63,939 nt of DNA from Candidatus Mediterraneibacter intestinavium (GTDB lineage: Bacteria > Bacillota > Clostridia > Lachnospirales > Lachnospiraceae), in the NCBI GenBank assembly GCA_019119205.1, contig DWXK01000009.1:1-63939 (forward strand), read 5' to 3'. Positions within the stretch are counted from its first letter, which is position 1. Each line of letters opens with the position of its first letter. Below are positions 50,701 through 59,960 of this stretch, one piece after another. The notes below the pieces were generated by a model. That model was not told the DNA's origin. It saw only the letters and a program-made list of their open reading frames with translations, and searched no databases. A program made the translations under genes and the position numbers.

Positions 50701-51606
50701 TTACTGAACGTTTCCGCTTTCATCAAGCAGACCTTCATAAGTCTGTCCTGCTGCAAGATCTGTTGCTTTTGCGATAAAGTCGTCAAGGCTTCCGTCCTCG
50801 GTAGCCGCTGCGATCGCTTCGTTTACCGCTGCGAGAAGTTCCGGATTGTCCTTGCAGACACCGATAGCAGATCCTTCGGTATCATAAGGAACCTCCATTA
50901 CGATCTCGAGTTCCGGATAATTTTTCTGGTAGCTCTCTGCAACAACTGTCTCGATGTATGCTGCATCCATCTTTCCGGAGATCAGTTCGGAGATGATGTC
51001 CGTTACTTTCGGAAGAGAGACGATATCAGCATCCGGTGTGTTCTCGTTTGCAAGGTCAAGCTGGATGGAACCGGTCTGCGCGCCTACTGTAACGTCGGAC
51101 TTGTTGATAGCCTCAAAGGAATTGTACTTGTCGGCATTATCCTTTACTGTTACCAGAGACTGACCTCCCATGTAGTAGATGTCACTGAAATCCATGATGG
51201 ATTCACGTTTTTCATCCGGGGAAAGACCAGCCATCCCAAGATCGACTGACTTTGTCTGCAGTTCACTGAGAACGCCGTCAAAATCAACTGTGACGATCTC
51301 AAGCTCAAGTCCCATATAGTCTGCGATGTACTGAGCGAGATCCATATCAAATCCGGAAAGTGTCGGATTTCCGTCCTCGTCGATCGCATAGAACTCATAC
51401 GGAGCGAAATCCGGGCTGGTAGCGACAGTGAGTTTACCTTCCGTTACCGTCTCGACCGCTGACGCGTCACCTGTTTCGCCAGAATCCGTTGCCTCAGCAG
51501 AATCTGTTGATTCGCTTGATGCGGCGTCGTCGCTGCTGCTTCCGCATGCTGCAAGTGACATTACTGTGCATGCTGCAAGAAGAACTGCAAATATTCTCTT
51601 TTTCAT
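50701..51606 (-). CDS. Polar amino-acid ABC transporter substrate-binding lipoprotein
   Basis: The 301-residue protein has a lipoprotein signal with the lipobox LAAC (Cys21), then an acidic serine-rich linker and a type II binding fold: TSPDFAPYEFYAIDEDG, SGFDMDLAQYIADYMG, VDLGMAGLSPDEKR. The ligand (glutamine, arginine, cystine or other) cannot be assigned. TGAGGAGG precedes the start, with its own promoter at 51663-51691. Confidence 0.94.
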   Translation of the reverse strand: MKKRIFAVLLAACTVMSLAACGSSSDDAASSESTDSAEATDSGETGDASAVETVTEGKLTVATSPDFAPYEFYAIDEDGNPTLSGFDMDLAQYIADYMGLELEIVTVDFDGVLSELQTKSVDLGMAGLSPDEKRESIMDFSDIYYMGGQSLVTVKDNADKYNSFEAINKSDVTVGAQTGSIQLDLANENTPDADIVSLPKVTDIISELISGKMDAAYIETVVAESYQKNYPELEIVMEVPYDTEGSAIGVCKDNPELLAAVNEAIAAATEDGSLDDFIAKATDLAAGQTYEGLLDESGNVQ

Positions 51607-51662
51607 AATGATTCCTCCTCAGATTGATTGAATAAATATGTAAATAAAATTCATATTTATTA

Positions 51663-51691
51663 ATCATACTCGATTTGTCTTAAATTATCAA
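51663..51691 (-). promoter_or_regulatory. Promoter for the amino-acid ABC operon
   Basis: On the - strand: TTGATA (51691-51686), a 17-bp spacer and TATGAT (51668-51663), about 57 nt before the binding-protein start. Confidence 0.65.
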
Positions 51692-51720
51692 GATATATTG
51701 ACAACTTTTTTATAGAAATC

Positions 51721-51834
51721 ATGTGCCGTGTCCCTGCCGGCAGGATCTGCCTTGCCGTTGTCTGGATCTGCCACCTGCTGTATTTCCTGCTGAGAGTAAA
51801 GACGATACGCATAGAAGAAGCGACAGAAGTCTGA
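51721..51834 (+). pseudogene. Possible DUF454/YbaN-type C-terminal remnant
   Basis: An in-frame stretch of 37 codons from ATG 51721 encodes a hydrophobic helix followed by [15 protein letters not shown], which looks like the C-terminal end of an inner-membrane DUF454 protein. There is no ribosome binding site and the frame lies just downstream (on the other strand) of the importer promoter. It may be the end of a gene removed by deletion. The stretch 51607-51897 otherwise contains only the - strand promoter. Weak evidence. Confidence 0.3.
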
Positions 51835-51897
51835 GTGCCGGGCAGGATCAGAACGATGGCTTAAATATCAAAAAATACAGAAGTAAGAGAGAAGGAT

Positions 51898-53012
51898 ATG
51901 ATCAAGAAAAGACTTGTGGGACTTTTATCCCACGCCAAAAAATATATCATCTATCAGGTGGTCTGGCAGTGGCTTGCCCTGCTCTGTCAGGTCGTCATGA
52001 TCTACAGTGCATCCATGCTCCTGGAGACCGCGCTGTTCCGGGAGGTGACAGCCCGGACAGCGGCTCGCTGCGGAGTGCTGGTACTCGCGGCGCTGATCCT
52101 GCGTTTTGTCTGTGACAGGCAGGCATCCCATGCGTCATACCGCGCCAGTGTGGATGTAAAACGGATCTTGAGAGACAAGATCTACAGCAAACTGCTCCGT
52201 CTCGGGGCGTCATACAGGGAAAAGGTGACCACGTCCGAAGTCGTACAGATGGCGGCGGAAGGCGTAGAGCAGCTGGAGACATATTTCGGAAAATACCTCT
52301 CACAGCTGTTCTACAGCCTTCTCGCGCCGGTGACCCTGTTTGTCATCCTGTCGTTCGTGAACTGGCAGGCAAGCCTTGTCCTGCTCGTCTGTGTGCCGCT
52401 GATCCCCATTTCTATCGTCGCGGTACAGAAGATCGCTAAGAAACTTCTTAATAAATACTGGGGGATCTATACAGAACTGGGCGACAGTTTTCTGGAGAAC
52501 CTTCAGGGACTGACCACATTAAAGATCTACCGTTCGGATGAAAAGAAAGCGGAGGAGATGGATGAGGAATCCCAGAGGTTCCGCCAGATCACCATGAAGG
52601 TGCTGACCATGCAGCTCAATTCGACCAGCGTGATGGATATCATCGCTTACTCGCGATAGGAAAGCCCGGTGCATCAAGGGAGGAGATCATGGAGGCTGCA
52701 AAGAAAGCATCCATCCACGACTTTATCATGACGCTGCCCAGAGGATATGACACAGAGGTGGGAGAACTGGGAGACACCTTATCCGGCGGAGAGAAGCAGC
52801 GGATCGGGATCGCCAGGGCGTTCCTGCATGACGCGCCCTTTATCCTGCTGGACGAGCCTACCAGCAACCTTGACTCCCTGAATGAGGGGATCATCCTGAG
52901 ATCCCTGAAAGAAGGAAAGGGGGATAAGACCGTGCTGCTCGTATCCCACAGAAGATCCACCATGAATCTGGCGGATGTCGTGTATGAGATGGATAATGGG
53001 CGGCTTTCCTGA
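51898..53012 (+). pseudogene. CydD-like ABC exporter gene with a large internal deletion
   Basis: The first 253 codons (ATG 51898, AGAAGGAT upstream) match the membrane domain of a CydD-type ABC ATPase/permease up to LNSTSVMDIIAYSR, then hit a stop at 52657-52659. From about 52649, in another frame, the gene continues IGKPGASREEIMEAAKK and the C-terminal half of the nucleotide-binding domain: LSGGEKQRIGIARAFL signature, FILLDEPTSNLD Walker B, VLLVSHRRST. The last membrane helices, Walker A and Q-loop are missing (roughly 200 residues). No partner CydC gene is left. It cannot make a working transporter. Confidence 0.88.
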
Positions 53013-53041
53013 AACTGATGCAGCAGTATCTGAGAAATAAA

Positions 53042-53070
53042 TTTACTTTACAGAGGAATTCCCTTATAAT
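53042..53070 (+). promoter_or_regulatory. Promoter for the radical-SAM/RNase G genes
   Basis: TTTACT (53042-53047), a 17-bp spacer and consensus TATAAT (53065-53070), 57 nt before the next start codon. Confidence 0.6.
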
Positions 53071-53126
53071 ATGTCAGGAAGAAAAACTTTTCAGTTTGAA
53101 AAACAGAATGACGAAGAGAGGTTTTT

Positions 53127-54992
53127 ATGAGAAAACTGGCATTAAACGATGAAATATTACTTAGTATCGAGAAGCCTGCCCGATATATCGGCGGGGAGGT
53201 GAACTCGGTCATGAAGGACAAGGACCAGGTGGACATCCGTTTTGCGATGTGCTTCCCGGACGTCTATGAGATCGGGGAATCCCATCTGGGGATCAAGATC
53301 CTCTACGATATGTTTAACCGCAGGGAGGACGTGTGGTGCGAGAGGGTCTATTCTCCATGGACAGATCTTGACAGAGTGATGCGGGAAAAGGACATCCCGC
53401 TCTTTGCACTGGAGTCACAGGCCCCGGTCAGAGAGTTCGATTTTCTGGGGATCACGATCCAGTTCGAGATGTGTTATACCAATATCCTGCAGGTACTGGA
53501 CCTGAGCAGGATACCGCTGCATGCCTGCGACCGGTCTGAGGAGGATCCCATTGTGATCGGCGGCGGTCCCTGTGCTTATAACCCGGAACCGCTGGCGGAC
53601 TTTTTTGATATTTTCTATATCGGAGAAGGCGAGACCGCCTATGATGAACTGCTGGATGTGTATAAAGAATACAAGTCAGCAGGAAGATCGAGAAAAGAAT
53701 TCCTTGAGGCTGCGGCGCAGATCGAAGGGCTCTATGTCCCTCAGTTCTATGATGCAGAGTACCACGAAGACGGAACGCTGAGATCATTTACACCGAATAA
53801 CCCGAGCGCGCCGGAACGGGTGAGGAAACAGGTTGTCATGGAAGTGACGGACGCTCCCTATCCGATGAAGCCGGTTGTGCCTTTTATCAAGGCGACCCAG
53901 GACCGTGTTGTGCTGGAGATCCAGAGAGGCTGTATCCGGGGCTGCAGGTTCTGCCAGGCGGGGATGATCTACCGCCCCACAAGAGAACGGGATGTGGAGA
54001 GGCTGAAAGAATACGCACGCGCCATGCTGAAAAACACGGGACATGAAGAGATCTCTTTAAGTTCCCTGAGTTCCAGTGACTACTCGGAGCTGAAGGAACT
54101 TGTCCTTTTCCTGATCGATGAATTCAAAGAGCAGGGGATCAATATTTCCCTTCCATCTCTGCGCATCGACGCCTTTTCGCTGGATGTCATGAGCAAGGTA
54201 CAGGATGTGCGAAAGAGCAGCCTGACGTTCGCGCCGGAAGCCGGCTCCCAGAGGATGAGGGATGTGATCAACAAAGGGCTGACCGAGGAGGATATCCTGG
54301 AAGGCGCCGGACAGGCTTTTGAGGGCGGATGGACAAAGGTGAAACTCTATTTTATGCTGGGACTCCCAACGGAGACAGAAGAGGATATGAAAGAGATCGC
54401 CCGTCTTTCTGACAAGGTGGCGCGCAGATACTATGAGATCCCCAAGGATCAGAGGCAGGGGAAATGTCAGATCACTGCAAGTTCTTCCTTCTTTGTCCCG
54501 AAACCGTTCACGCCCTTCCAGTGGGCGTCCATGTGTACGTCGGAAGAGTACATGAGGCGTGCCTCTGTTGTAAAGCAGGAATTCCAGGAGCAGCTGAACA
54601 GAAAAAGCCTGCGTTACAACTGGCATGACGCGCAGGTGACTGTCCTGGAAGGCGTTATGGCGAGAGGTGACCGGAATGTCGCAAAGGTGATCGAGCGCGC
54701 TTACCGTCTGGGATGCCTGTTTGATTCCTGGACAGAGAGCTTCCGCAACGATCTCTGGATGCAGGCGTTCGAGGAAACAGGGGTTGATATCGGATTTTAC
54801 AATCTGCGGGAGCGAAGACCGGATGAACTTTTCCCCTGGGACTTTATCGATACCGGTGTAAAGAAAACTTTCTTATATAAAGAGTGGGAACGGGCGATGC
54901 AGGGCGTTGTGACGCCGAACTGCAGGATGCAGTGTTCCGGCTGCGGAGCCGCAGGATTCGGAGGAGGTGTCTGCTATGAAGGCGAGAATTAA
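53127..54992 (+). CDS. TIGR03960 family B12-binding radical SAM protein
   Basis: The 621-residue protein has an N-terminal B12-binding-like domain (FAMCFPDVYEIGESHLGIKILYD, VIGGGPCAYNPEPLADFFD), a radical SAM core with CxxxCxxC in QRGCIRGCRFCQAGMIYRP near residue 270, and a C-terminal cysteine cluster (CRMQCSGCGAAGFGGGVC). The substrate is unknown. The end overlaps the following DUF2344 gene, its constant partner; the TIGR03960-TIGR03936-rng order is typical of Clostridia. Confidence 0.93.
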   Translation: MRKLALNDEILLSIEKPARYIGGEVNSVMKDKDQVDIRFAMCFPDVYEIGESHLGIKILYDMFNRREDVWCERVYSPWTDLDRVMREKDIPLFALESQAPVREFDFLGITIQFEMCYTNILQVLDLSRIPLHACDRSEEDPIVIGGGPCAYNPEPLADFFDIFYIGEGETAYDELLDVYKEYKSAGRSRKEFLEAAAQIEGLYVPQFYDAEYHEDGTLRSFTPNNPSAPERVRKQVVMEVTDAPYPMKPVVPFIKATQDRVVLEIQRGCIRGCRFCQAGMIYRPTRERDVERLKEYARAMLKNTGHEEISLSSLSSSDYSELKELVLFLIDEFKEQGINISLPSLRIDAFSLDVMSKVQDVRKSSLTFAPEAGSQRMRDVINKGLTEEDILEGAGQAFEGGWTKVKLYFMLGLPTETEEDMKEIARLSDKVARRYYEIPKDQRQGKCQITASSSFFVPKPFTPFQWASMCTSEEYMRRASVVKQEFQEQLNRKSLRYNWHDAQVTVLEGVMARGDRNVAKVIERAYRLGCLFDSWTESFRNDLWMQAFEETGVDIGFYNLRERRPDELFPWDFIDTGVKKTFLYKEWERAMQGVVTPNCRMQCSGCGAAGFGGGVCYEGEN

Positions 54993-55686
54993 GTTTAAAA
55001 AATACGGTGCGCTCCGTTTTATCGGGCACCTTGATGTCATGCGGTTCTTCCAGAAGGTCATGCGCAGAGCTGAGATACCGATCGCATTTACAGGCGGGTT
55101 CAGCCCGCATATGATCATGTCCTTTGCAAGCCCGCTGGGGATAGGACTTTCGAGCGAGGGAGAATATTTTGATATCGAGCTTACCCGTCAGATCGACAGT
55201 GCGGAGGCTGTAAGGAGGATGAACGAAGCCTGTGTGGAAGGCATAGAGGTCATAAGTTTCCGACAGATCCGCGAGGAGAAAAAGATGACCGGTATGACGA
55301 TCCTTGCCGGAGCGGATTATCTGGTCGACGTCAGCGGAAGTCCTATGCCGGAAGGATGGGAGGAAAAGTTCCGGGAGTTCATGGCGCAGCCCGAGATCAA
55401 AGTGATAAAGCAGACAAAGAGAAGCGAGAGAGAAGTGGACATCCGTCCCCAGATCTTCCGCTGGGAACTCCGCGAAGAAGGGATCTATCTCCAGCTCGCT
55501 GCGGGAAGTTCACAGAATCTGAAGCCGGATCTGGTCATGGACACTTTCTGCCGGTCTCTGGGGCTTGCAGAGGAAGATGCGAAGTTCGCTTACTGCCGGC
55601 TGGAGATGTACGCATACGGCGAAGATGGGAAAGAACTTGTCACACTGGAGTCCCTGGGATGGGACATGGAGGGGGACGGAGAATGA
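54976..55686 (+). CDS. TIGR03936 / DUF2344 radical-SAM-associated protein
   Basis: The 236-residue protein shows the family signatures ALRFIGHLDVMRFFQKVMRRA and GFSPHMIMSFASPLGIGLSS. Its function is unknown but it always accompanies the TIGR03960 radical SAM protein, and fused versions exist. ATG 54976 is chosen with GGAGGAGG 9 nt upstream; GTG 54967 touches that site. It overlaps its neighbours by 17 and 4 nt. Confidence 0.92.
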   Translation: MKARIKFKKYGALRFIGHLDVMRFFQKVMRRAEIPIAFTGGFSPHMIMSFASPLGIGLSSEGEYFDIELTRQIDSAEAVRRMNEACVEGIEVISFRQIREEKKMTGMTILAGADYLVDVSGSPMPEGWEEKFREFMAQPEIKVIKQTKRSEREVDIRPQIFRWELREEGIYLQLAAGSSQNLKPDLVMDTFCRSLGLAEEDAKFAYCRLEMYAYGEDGKELVTLESLGWDMEGDGE

Positions 55687-56921
55687 AGAGGAAGATTCTG
55701 ATCGAAAAGACCGAAGGTCAGGTTCGGACTTTTCTCCTTGAAAATGACATTGTGGTCGAGATCCACTGTGCCTCTTCGGATGAAAAGGGAACAGAGGGCC
55801 ACAAGATCGGGGATATCTATATCGGAAAAGTGAAGAATATCGTCCGCAATATCGGCGCCGCTTTCATTGAGATCGAAAGCGGCGTAAACTGCTATTATGA
55901 TATGAAAGATGCGGAGAATGCCATCTTTACGGAAAAGACAGGGAAAAAGCCTCTCTGCATCGGAGATGAATTGGTAGTACAGATCAGCCGGGAGGCAGTA
56001 AAGACGAAAGCGCCGACAGTGACGAGCAATATCAGCCTTACAGGACGGTACGCTGTCCTGACTCACGGGAATACCAGGATCGGCGTCTCGTCCAAACTTC
56101 CCAGGAAGATGAGGGATGAGTACCGAGAAAAACTGCAGTCCTATCAGAATGACCGGTTCGGTATCATCGTGCGCACGAATGCAAAAGACGTATCTATCCG
56201 GGAAGTCGAAGAAGAGATCCGCAAATTGAAAGAGGAATATGAGAGGATCACGTCAGCGGCTCCGACCAGAACCTGTTTTTCCTGCCTGAAGTCAGCTCCG
56301 CCGTCCTATATAACAGACCTTAAAAACGTATATACAGAGGGGCTGGACGAGATCGTGATAGGAGATGCAGAATTGTATGCAAGAATACACTCTTTTTTTA
56401 CAGCGGAATTTCCGGACGGAGCGGGAATGCTCCGTCTCTGTGACGACCCGGACTTTCCTCTCGGCAAACGATATGGAACAGAGACGATCCTCGAGAAAGC
56501 CCTTCGCGAGAAGGTATGGCTGCGAAACGGAGGATATCTTGTGATCCAGCCGACGGAGGCGCTCACCGTGATCGATGTGAACTCCGGAAAGAGCATCGGA
56601 AAAGAAAAAAATGAAGCCGGGATCATGAAGATCAACCTGGAGGCGGCGAGAGAGGCGGCCCATCAGATCCGGCTCAGAAATCTCTCGGGGATCATCATCG
56701 TGGATTTTATCAATCTGGAAGATAAAGAAAATACTGCCGCTCTTTTGAGAGAATTCCGACGCTGCCTGGCACAGGATCCAATCCAGGCAACTCTGGTCGA
56801 TATCACTCCCCTGAATCTTGTTGAAGTGACCAGAAAGAAGGTGCGAAAACCTCTTTACGAGACCGTTCAAAGGCGTTATAATAGTGAACCGAGAGTGTCG
56901 GAAGAGAGTATTCCGATGTAA
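55683..56921 (+). CDS. rng: Ribonuclease E/G family protein
   Basis: The 412-residue endoribonuclease has the N-terminal S1 domain (IGDIYIGKVKNIVRNIGAAFIEI), RNase H-like part, and the DNase I-like catalytic site with Mg aspartates in VIDVNSGKS and IIVDFINLEDKEN. The start ATG 55683 overlaps the upstream stop as ATGA. The usual C-terminal zinc-link CPxCxG motif of RNase G is absent: the protein ends shortly after TRKKVRKPLYETV. A TCFSC pair at about residue 200 lies elsewhere. It matures rRNA and turns over mRNA. Confidence 0.92.
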   Translation: MKRKILIEKTEGQVRTFLLENDIVVEIHCASSDEKGTEGHKIGDIYIGKVKNIVRNIGAAFIEIESGVNCYYDMKDAENAIFTEKTGKKPLCIGDELVVQISREAVKTKAPTVTSNISLTGRYAVLTHGNTRIGVSSKLPRKMRDEYREKLQSYQNDRFGIIVRTNAKDVSIREVEEEIRKLKEEYERITSAAPTRTCFSCLKSAPPSYITDLKNVYTEGLDEIVIGDAELYARIHSFFTAEFPDGAGMLRLCDDPDFPLGKRYGTETILEKALREKVWLRNGGYLVIQPTEALTVIDVNSGKSIGKEKNEAGIMKINLEAAREAAHQIRLRNLSGIIIVDFINLEDKENTAALLREFRRCLAQDPIQATLVDITPLNLVEVTRKKVRKPLYETVQRRYNSEPRVSEESIPM

Positions 56922-56977
56922 AAACGTACATATATAATGGAACGGATCATTACAAAAGGTTTGGAGGAAGAAAAAAG

Positions 56978-58297
56978 ATGAAAAAAGTTGTCAAGTTTGG
57001 CGGCAGTTCCCTTGCAAGCGCCGAGCAGTTCAAAAAAGTAGGGGATATCATCCGCGAAGACAGCGCAAGAAGATATGTCGTGCCGTCTGCGCCCGGAAAA
57101 CGTTTTCCGAAAGATATCAAAGTCACAGATATGCTCTACGACTGTTATGAAGCAGCGGCAGGCGGAGAGGGATTTGCTGAGAAGCTGGAGAAGATCGAGG
57201 AGAGATACCAGGAGATCATAGACGGTCTGAACCTGGATTTTTCACTGGAGGAGGACTTTGCAGTCATCAGTGAAAATTTCAAAAAAGGTGTTGGAAAAGA
57301 TTATGCTGCGTCCCGCGGAGAATATCTGAACGGTAAGGTCATGGCTGCCTATCTTGGGATCCCCTTTATAGATGCGGCGGAAGTCGTTCGTTTCGATGAG
57401 GACGGAAACTTTGATGATGCGGTCACAGATGAACTGCTCTCTGCCCGCCTGGCAGATCTTGAGAGGGCTGTCATTCCGGGATTCTATGGAGCGAAGGAAG
57501 ACGGGACTGTAGTGACCTTTTCCAGAGGCGGCTCTGATATCACCGGTTCTCTGGTGGCACTTGCGGTCCACGCTGACCTGTACGAGAACTGGACCGACGT
57601 GTCCGGATTTCTCATCGCAGATCCCAGGATCGTGCGGAATTCTAAATCCATCGAGATCATCACATACAAGGAACTGCGCGAGCTCTCCTACATGGGCGCC
57701 AGCGTTCTCCACGAAGACGCGATCTTCCCGGTACGCAAAGCCGGCATCCCGATCAATATCAGGAACACAAACGCGCCGGAAGATAAAGGGACTCTGATCG
57801 TTGAGAGCACCTGCAGGAAATCCAAATACACGATCACCGGAATCGCCGGGACTGACGGATTTGCTGCGATCACAGTCGAGAAGGCGATGATGAACTCTGA
57901 GGTCGGATTCTGCCGGAAAGTGCTGCAGGTATTCGAGGAGAACCAGGTGTCGATCGAGCATATGCCTTCCGGCATCGACACGATGACGATCTTTGTGCAT
58001 AAAAATGAATTTGAGGAAAAAGAGCAGAAGATCCTCGCTGATATCACGAAAGCCGTGAATCCGGATCATATCGAACTGGAATCCGACCTTGCACTCATCG
58101 CGGTCGTTGGGAGAGGGATGAAGTCTACGCGCGGCACAGCGGGACGTATCTTTTCCGCCCTGGCACATGCACATATCAATGTCAAGATGATCGACCAGGG
58201 ATCCAGCGAACTGAATATCATCGTCGGCGTCCGGCACGAAGATTTCAAAAATGCGATCCGTGCCCTGTACGAGATTTTTGTCCTGACACAGCTGTAA
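56978..58297 (+). CDS. lysC: Aspartate kinase (LysC-type, two ACT domains)
   Basis: The 439-residue enzyme phosphorylates aspartate at the entry of lysine, threonine and methionine synthesis. KVVKFGGSSLAS starts the kinase domain; the substrate segment TFSRGGSDITGSL lies near residue 185, and two ACT domains form the C-terminal 150 residues (TGIAGTDGFAAITVEKAM, LALIAVVGRGMKSTRGTAGRIF). GGAGGAAG precedes ATG 56978. No lysine riboswitch fits in the 56-nt gap upstream. Confidence 0.94.
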   Translation: MKKVVKFGGSSLASAEQFKKVGDIIREDSARRYVVPSAPGKRFPKDIKVTDMLYDCYEAAAGGEGFAEKLEKIEERYQEIIDGLNLDFSLEEDFAVISENFKKGVGKDYAASRGEYLNGKVMAAYLGIPFIDAAEVVRFDEDGNFDDAVTDELLSARLADLERAVIPGFYGAKEDGTVVTFSRGGSDITGSLVALAVHADLYENWTDVSGFLIADPRIVRNSKSIEIITYKELRELSYMGASVLHEDAIFPVRKAGIPINIRNTNAPEDKGTLIVESTCRKSKYTITGIAGTDGFAAITVEKAMMNSEVGFCRKVLQVFEENQVSIEHMPSGIDTMTIFVHKNEFEEKEQKILADITKAVNPDHIELESDLALIAVVGRGMKSTRGTAGRIFSALAHAHINVKMIDQGSSELNIIVGVRHEDFKNAIRALYEIFVLTQL

Positions 58298-58377
58298 AAA
58301 TGCACCGGGCATGTAAGTCTGTCCGGGTGGAAAACACAATACAGAATACATGACGAGAAAGGCGGACGATACAAAAA

Positions 58378-58797
58378 ATGAACATTCTGTTCTTCTTGAA
58401 ACCGAAAAACGAAGTTGCTTATATCTATGATCACAGCACGCTCCGGCAGGTTCTTGAGACAATGGAGTATCATAAATATGCATCGATCCCCATGCTGAAC
58501 AAAAAAGGGGAATACACAGGTACGATCACCGAGGGAGACCTGCTCTGGGGGATCAAGAAATATACGAACCTTAATCTTAAGGAAGCAGAGAACATCTTCA
58601 TACAGGATTTCCCCAGAAGAGCAGATTATGAGGCTGTCTCAGCAGATTCCGATATGGAGGACCTGATCCAGAAGGCGATGAACCAGAATTTCGTGCCGGT
58701 GGTTGACGACCAGAAAAAGTTCATCGGGATCATCACCCGGAAGAGCATCATCGAATATTGTTATGAAAAGCTCAAAAAAAGTGATGAACCCTATTGA
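58378..58797 (+). CDS. CBS domain-containing protein
   Basis: The 139-residue protein consists of a CBS pair: YHKYASIPMLNKKGEYTGTITEGDLLW and MNQNFVPVVDDQKKFIGIITRKSIIEY. CBS pairs bind adenosyl ligands and often regulate. No other domain is attached. The ribosome binding site is weak (GAAAGG at 58359-58364). The rplU promoter -35 overlaps its stop codon. Confidence 0.88.
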   Translation: MNILFFLKPKNEVAYIYDHSTLRQVLETMEYHKYASIPMLNKKGEYTGTITEGDLLWGIKKYTNLNLKEAENIFIQDFPRRADYEAVSADSDMEDLIQKAMNQNFVPVVDDQKKFIGIITRKSIIEYCYEKLKKSDEPY

Positions 58798-58823
58798 CTT
58801 ATCAAAAAGTCATATGCTATACT
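58794..58823 (+). promoter_or_regulatory. Promoter for rplU-prp-rpmA
   Basis: TTGACT (58794-58799), an 18-bp spacer and TATACT (58818-58823); the -35 covers the stop codon of the CBS gene. Confidence 0.7.
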
Positions 58824-58829
58824 ACAACA

Positions 58830-58908
58830 GTATGCCGCACAGTGAGGTTTTAAAGTTCTGCTCAGGCAGACACCGCAACTGGCGAGTAATGATAATAGGA
58901 GGTGCCAT
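58830..58908 (+). promoter_or_regulatory. Probable L21 leader (autoregulatory 5' UTR)
   Basis: The leader of about 80 nt before rplU contains CCGCACAG, CTGCTCAGGCAG and ACACCGCAACTGGCGAG, then AGGAGG. Bacillota carry a structured L21 leader here by established knowledge; I inferred identity from position and did not fold it. Confidence 0.45.
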
Positions 58909-59217
58909 ATGTACGCGATTATAGCAACAGGTGGTAAACAGTACAAAGTAGCTGAAGGCGATATCATTAAAGTGGAGAAACTTGGTGTTGAAGCTGGAGA
59001 GACTTATACGTTCGACCAGGTGCTTGCAGTGAGCAACGACAAGCTCGTAGTCGGAAACCCGACAGTCGAGGGCGCAACAGTCACAGCTTCTGTAGTAGGA
59101 AACGGCAAAGCAAAGAAAGTCGTTGTCTACAAGTATAAGAGAAAAACTGGATACCATAAGAAAAACGGACACAGACAGCAGTATACAGCAGTGAAGATCG
59201 ACAAGATCAACGCTTAA
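58909..59217 (+). CDS. rplU: 50S ribosomal protein L21
   Basis: The 102-residue protein is L21: [25 protein letters not shown], then [10 protein letters not shown] and [25 protein letters not shown] lies 6 nt before ATG 58909. First gene of the L21-Prp-L27 operon. Confidence 0.98.
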   Translation: MYAIIATGGKQYKVAEGDIIKVEKLGVEAGETYTFDQVLAVSNDKLVVGNPTVEGATVTASVVGNGKAKKVVVYKYKRKTGYHKKNGHRQQYTAVKIDKINA

Positions 59218-59229
59218 TCCTGTGTCACG

Positions 59230-59562
59230 ATGATCAGGGTAACCGTTTATAAGACCAGAAGGCATGAATATGTGGGGTTCGATGTGTCCGGTCACGCCGG
59301 ATATGCCGAAGCGGGCAGCGACATCGTCTGTGCGGCAGTCTCTGCACTGGTGATCACCACGGTCAATTCGATCGGGAAGTTCACCGAAGACGAGACAAGC
59401 TGTGTATCTGACGAAGATTCCGGGAGCATCACATTCCGGTTTGCGGAAGCTCCATCCCACGATGCCGGACTTCTGCTGGATTCCATGATTCTTGGTCTGG
59501 AAGAAATAGAAGACAGCAGTGAACACGAAGAATATATCGACATAATTTTCAAGGAGGTGTAA
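59230..59562 (+). CDS. prp: Ribosomal-processing cysteine protease Prp
   Basis: Prp cleaves the N-terminal extension of L27 before it enters the ribosome. The 110-residue protein has the catalytic histidine in [13 protein letters not shown] and the catalytic cysteine in [10 protein letters not shown]. It lies between rplU and rpmA as in other Bacillota, 12 nt after the L21 stop. The downstream L27 carries the matching site. Confidence 0.95.
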   Translation: MIRVTVYKTRRHEYVGFDVSGHAGYAEAGSDIVCAAVSALVITTVNSIGKFTEDETSCVSDEDSGSITFRFAEAPSHDAGLLLDSMILGLEEIEDSSEHEEYIDIIFKEV

Positions 59563-59567
59563 GAACC

Positions 59568-59852
59568 ATGATGAAAATGAATCTTCAGTTTTTCGCTCAT
59601 AAAAAGGGAGTTGGTTCTACAAAGAACGGACGTGATTCCGAAGCGAAGAGACTTGGTGCAAAAAGAGCGGACGGACAGTTTGTCAAGGCTGGAAACATCC
59701 TTTACAGACAGCGCGGCACAAAGATCCATCCGGGTCTGAACGTAGGACGCGGTGGAGACGACACTCTGTTTGCGCTTGTAGACGGTGTTGTAAGATATGA
59801 AAGAAAAGGAAGAGATAAGAAACAGGTTTCTATCTATCCGGCAGCGGAGTAA
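59568..59852 (+). CDS. rpmA: 50S ribosomal protein L27 with Prp-cleaved extension
   Basis: The 94-residue protein starts [14 protein letters not shown]: the MNLQFFA segment ahead of the mature AHKKG is the Prp cleavage site (after FF). The body ([33 protein letters not shown]) is L27. AAGGAGG at 59550-59556 overlaps the prp end; ATGs at 59571 and 59577 are possible alternatives. Confidence 0.97.
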   Translation: MMKMNLQFFAHKKGVGSTKNGRDSEAKRLGAKRADGQFVKAGNILYRQRGTKIHPGLNVGRGGDDTLFALVDGVVRYERKGRDKKQVSIYPAAE

Positions 59853-59905
59853 CATATAGGCGAAAAGCAGAGTCGGAACTTTTCACTCGTATATTATAAT
59901 CAGTA

Positions 59906-59936
59906 AGCCTCAGACTTTTCGGTCTGGGGCTTTTGT
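59906..59936 (+). terminator. Terminator after rpmA
   Basis: AGCCTCAGAC (59906-59915) pairs with GTCTGGGGCT (59922-59931, with one G-U pair) and is followed by TTT. Confidence 0.75.
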
Positions 59937-59960
59937 GACATTAGCTGAAAAGGAGTATTT

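Noticed and set aside
56922-56977. Lysine riboswitch before aspartate kinase
   Set aside because: The gap is 56 nt, far too short for the roughly 170-nt lysine aptamer.
58298-58377. Terminator after aspartate kinase
   Set aside because: The CACCGGG...CCGGGTG sequence is only partly self-complementary and has no T-run.
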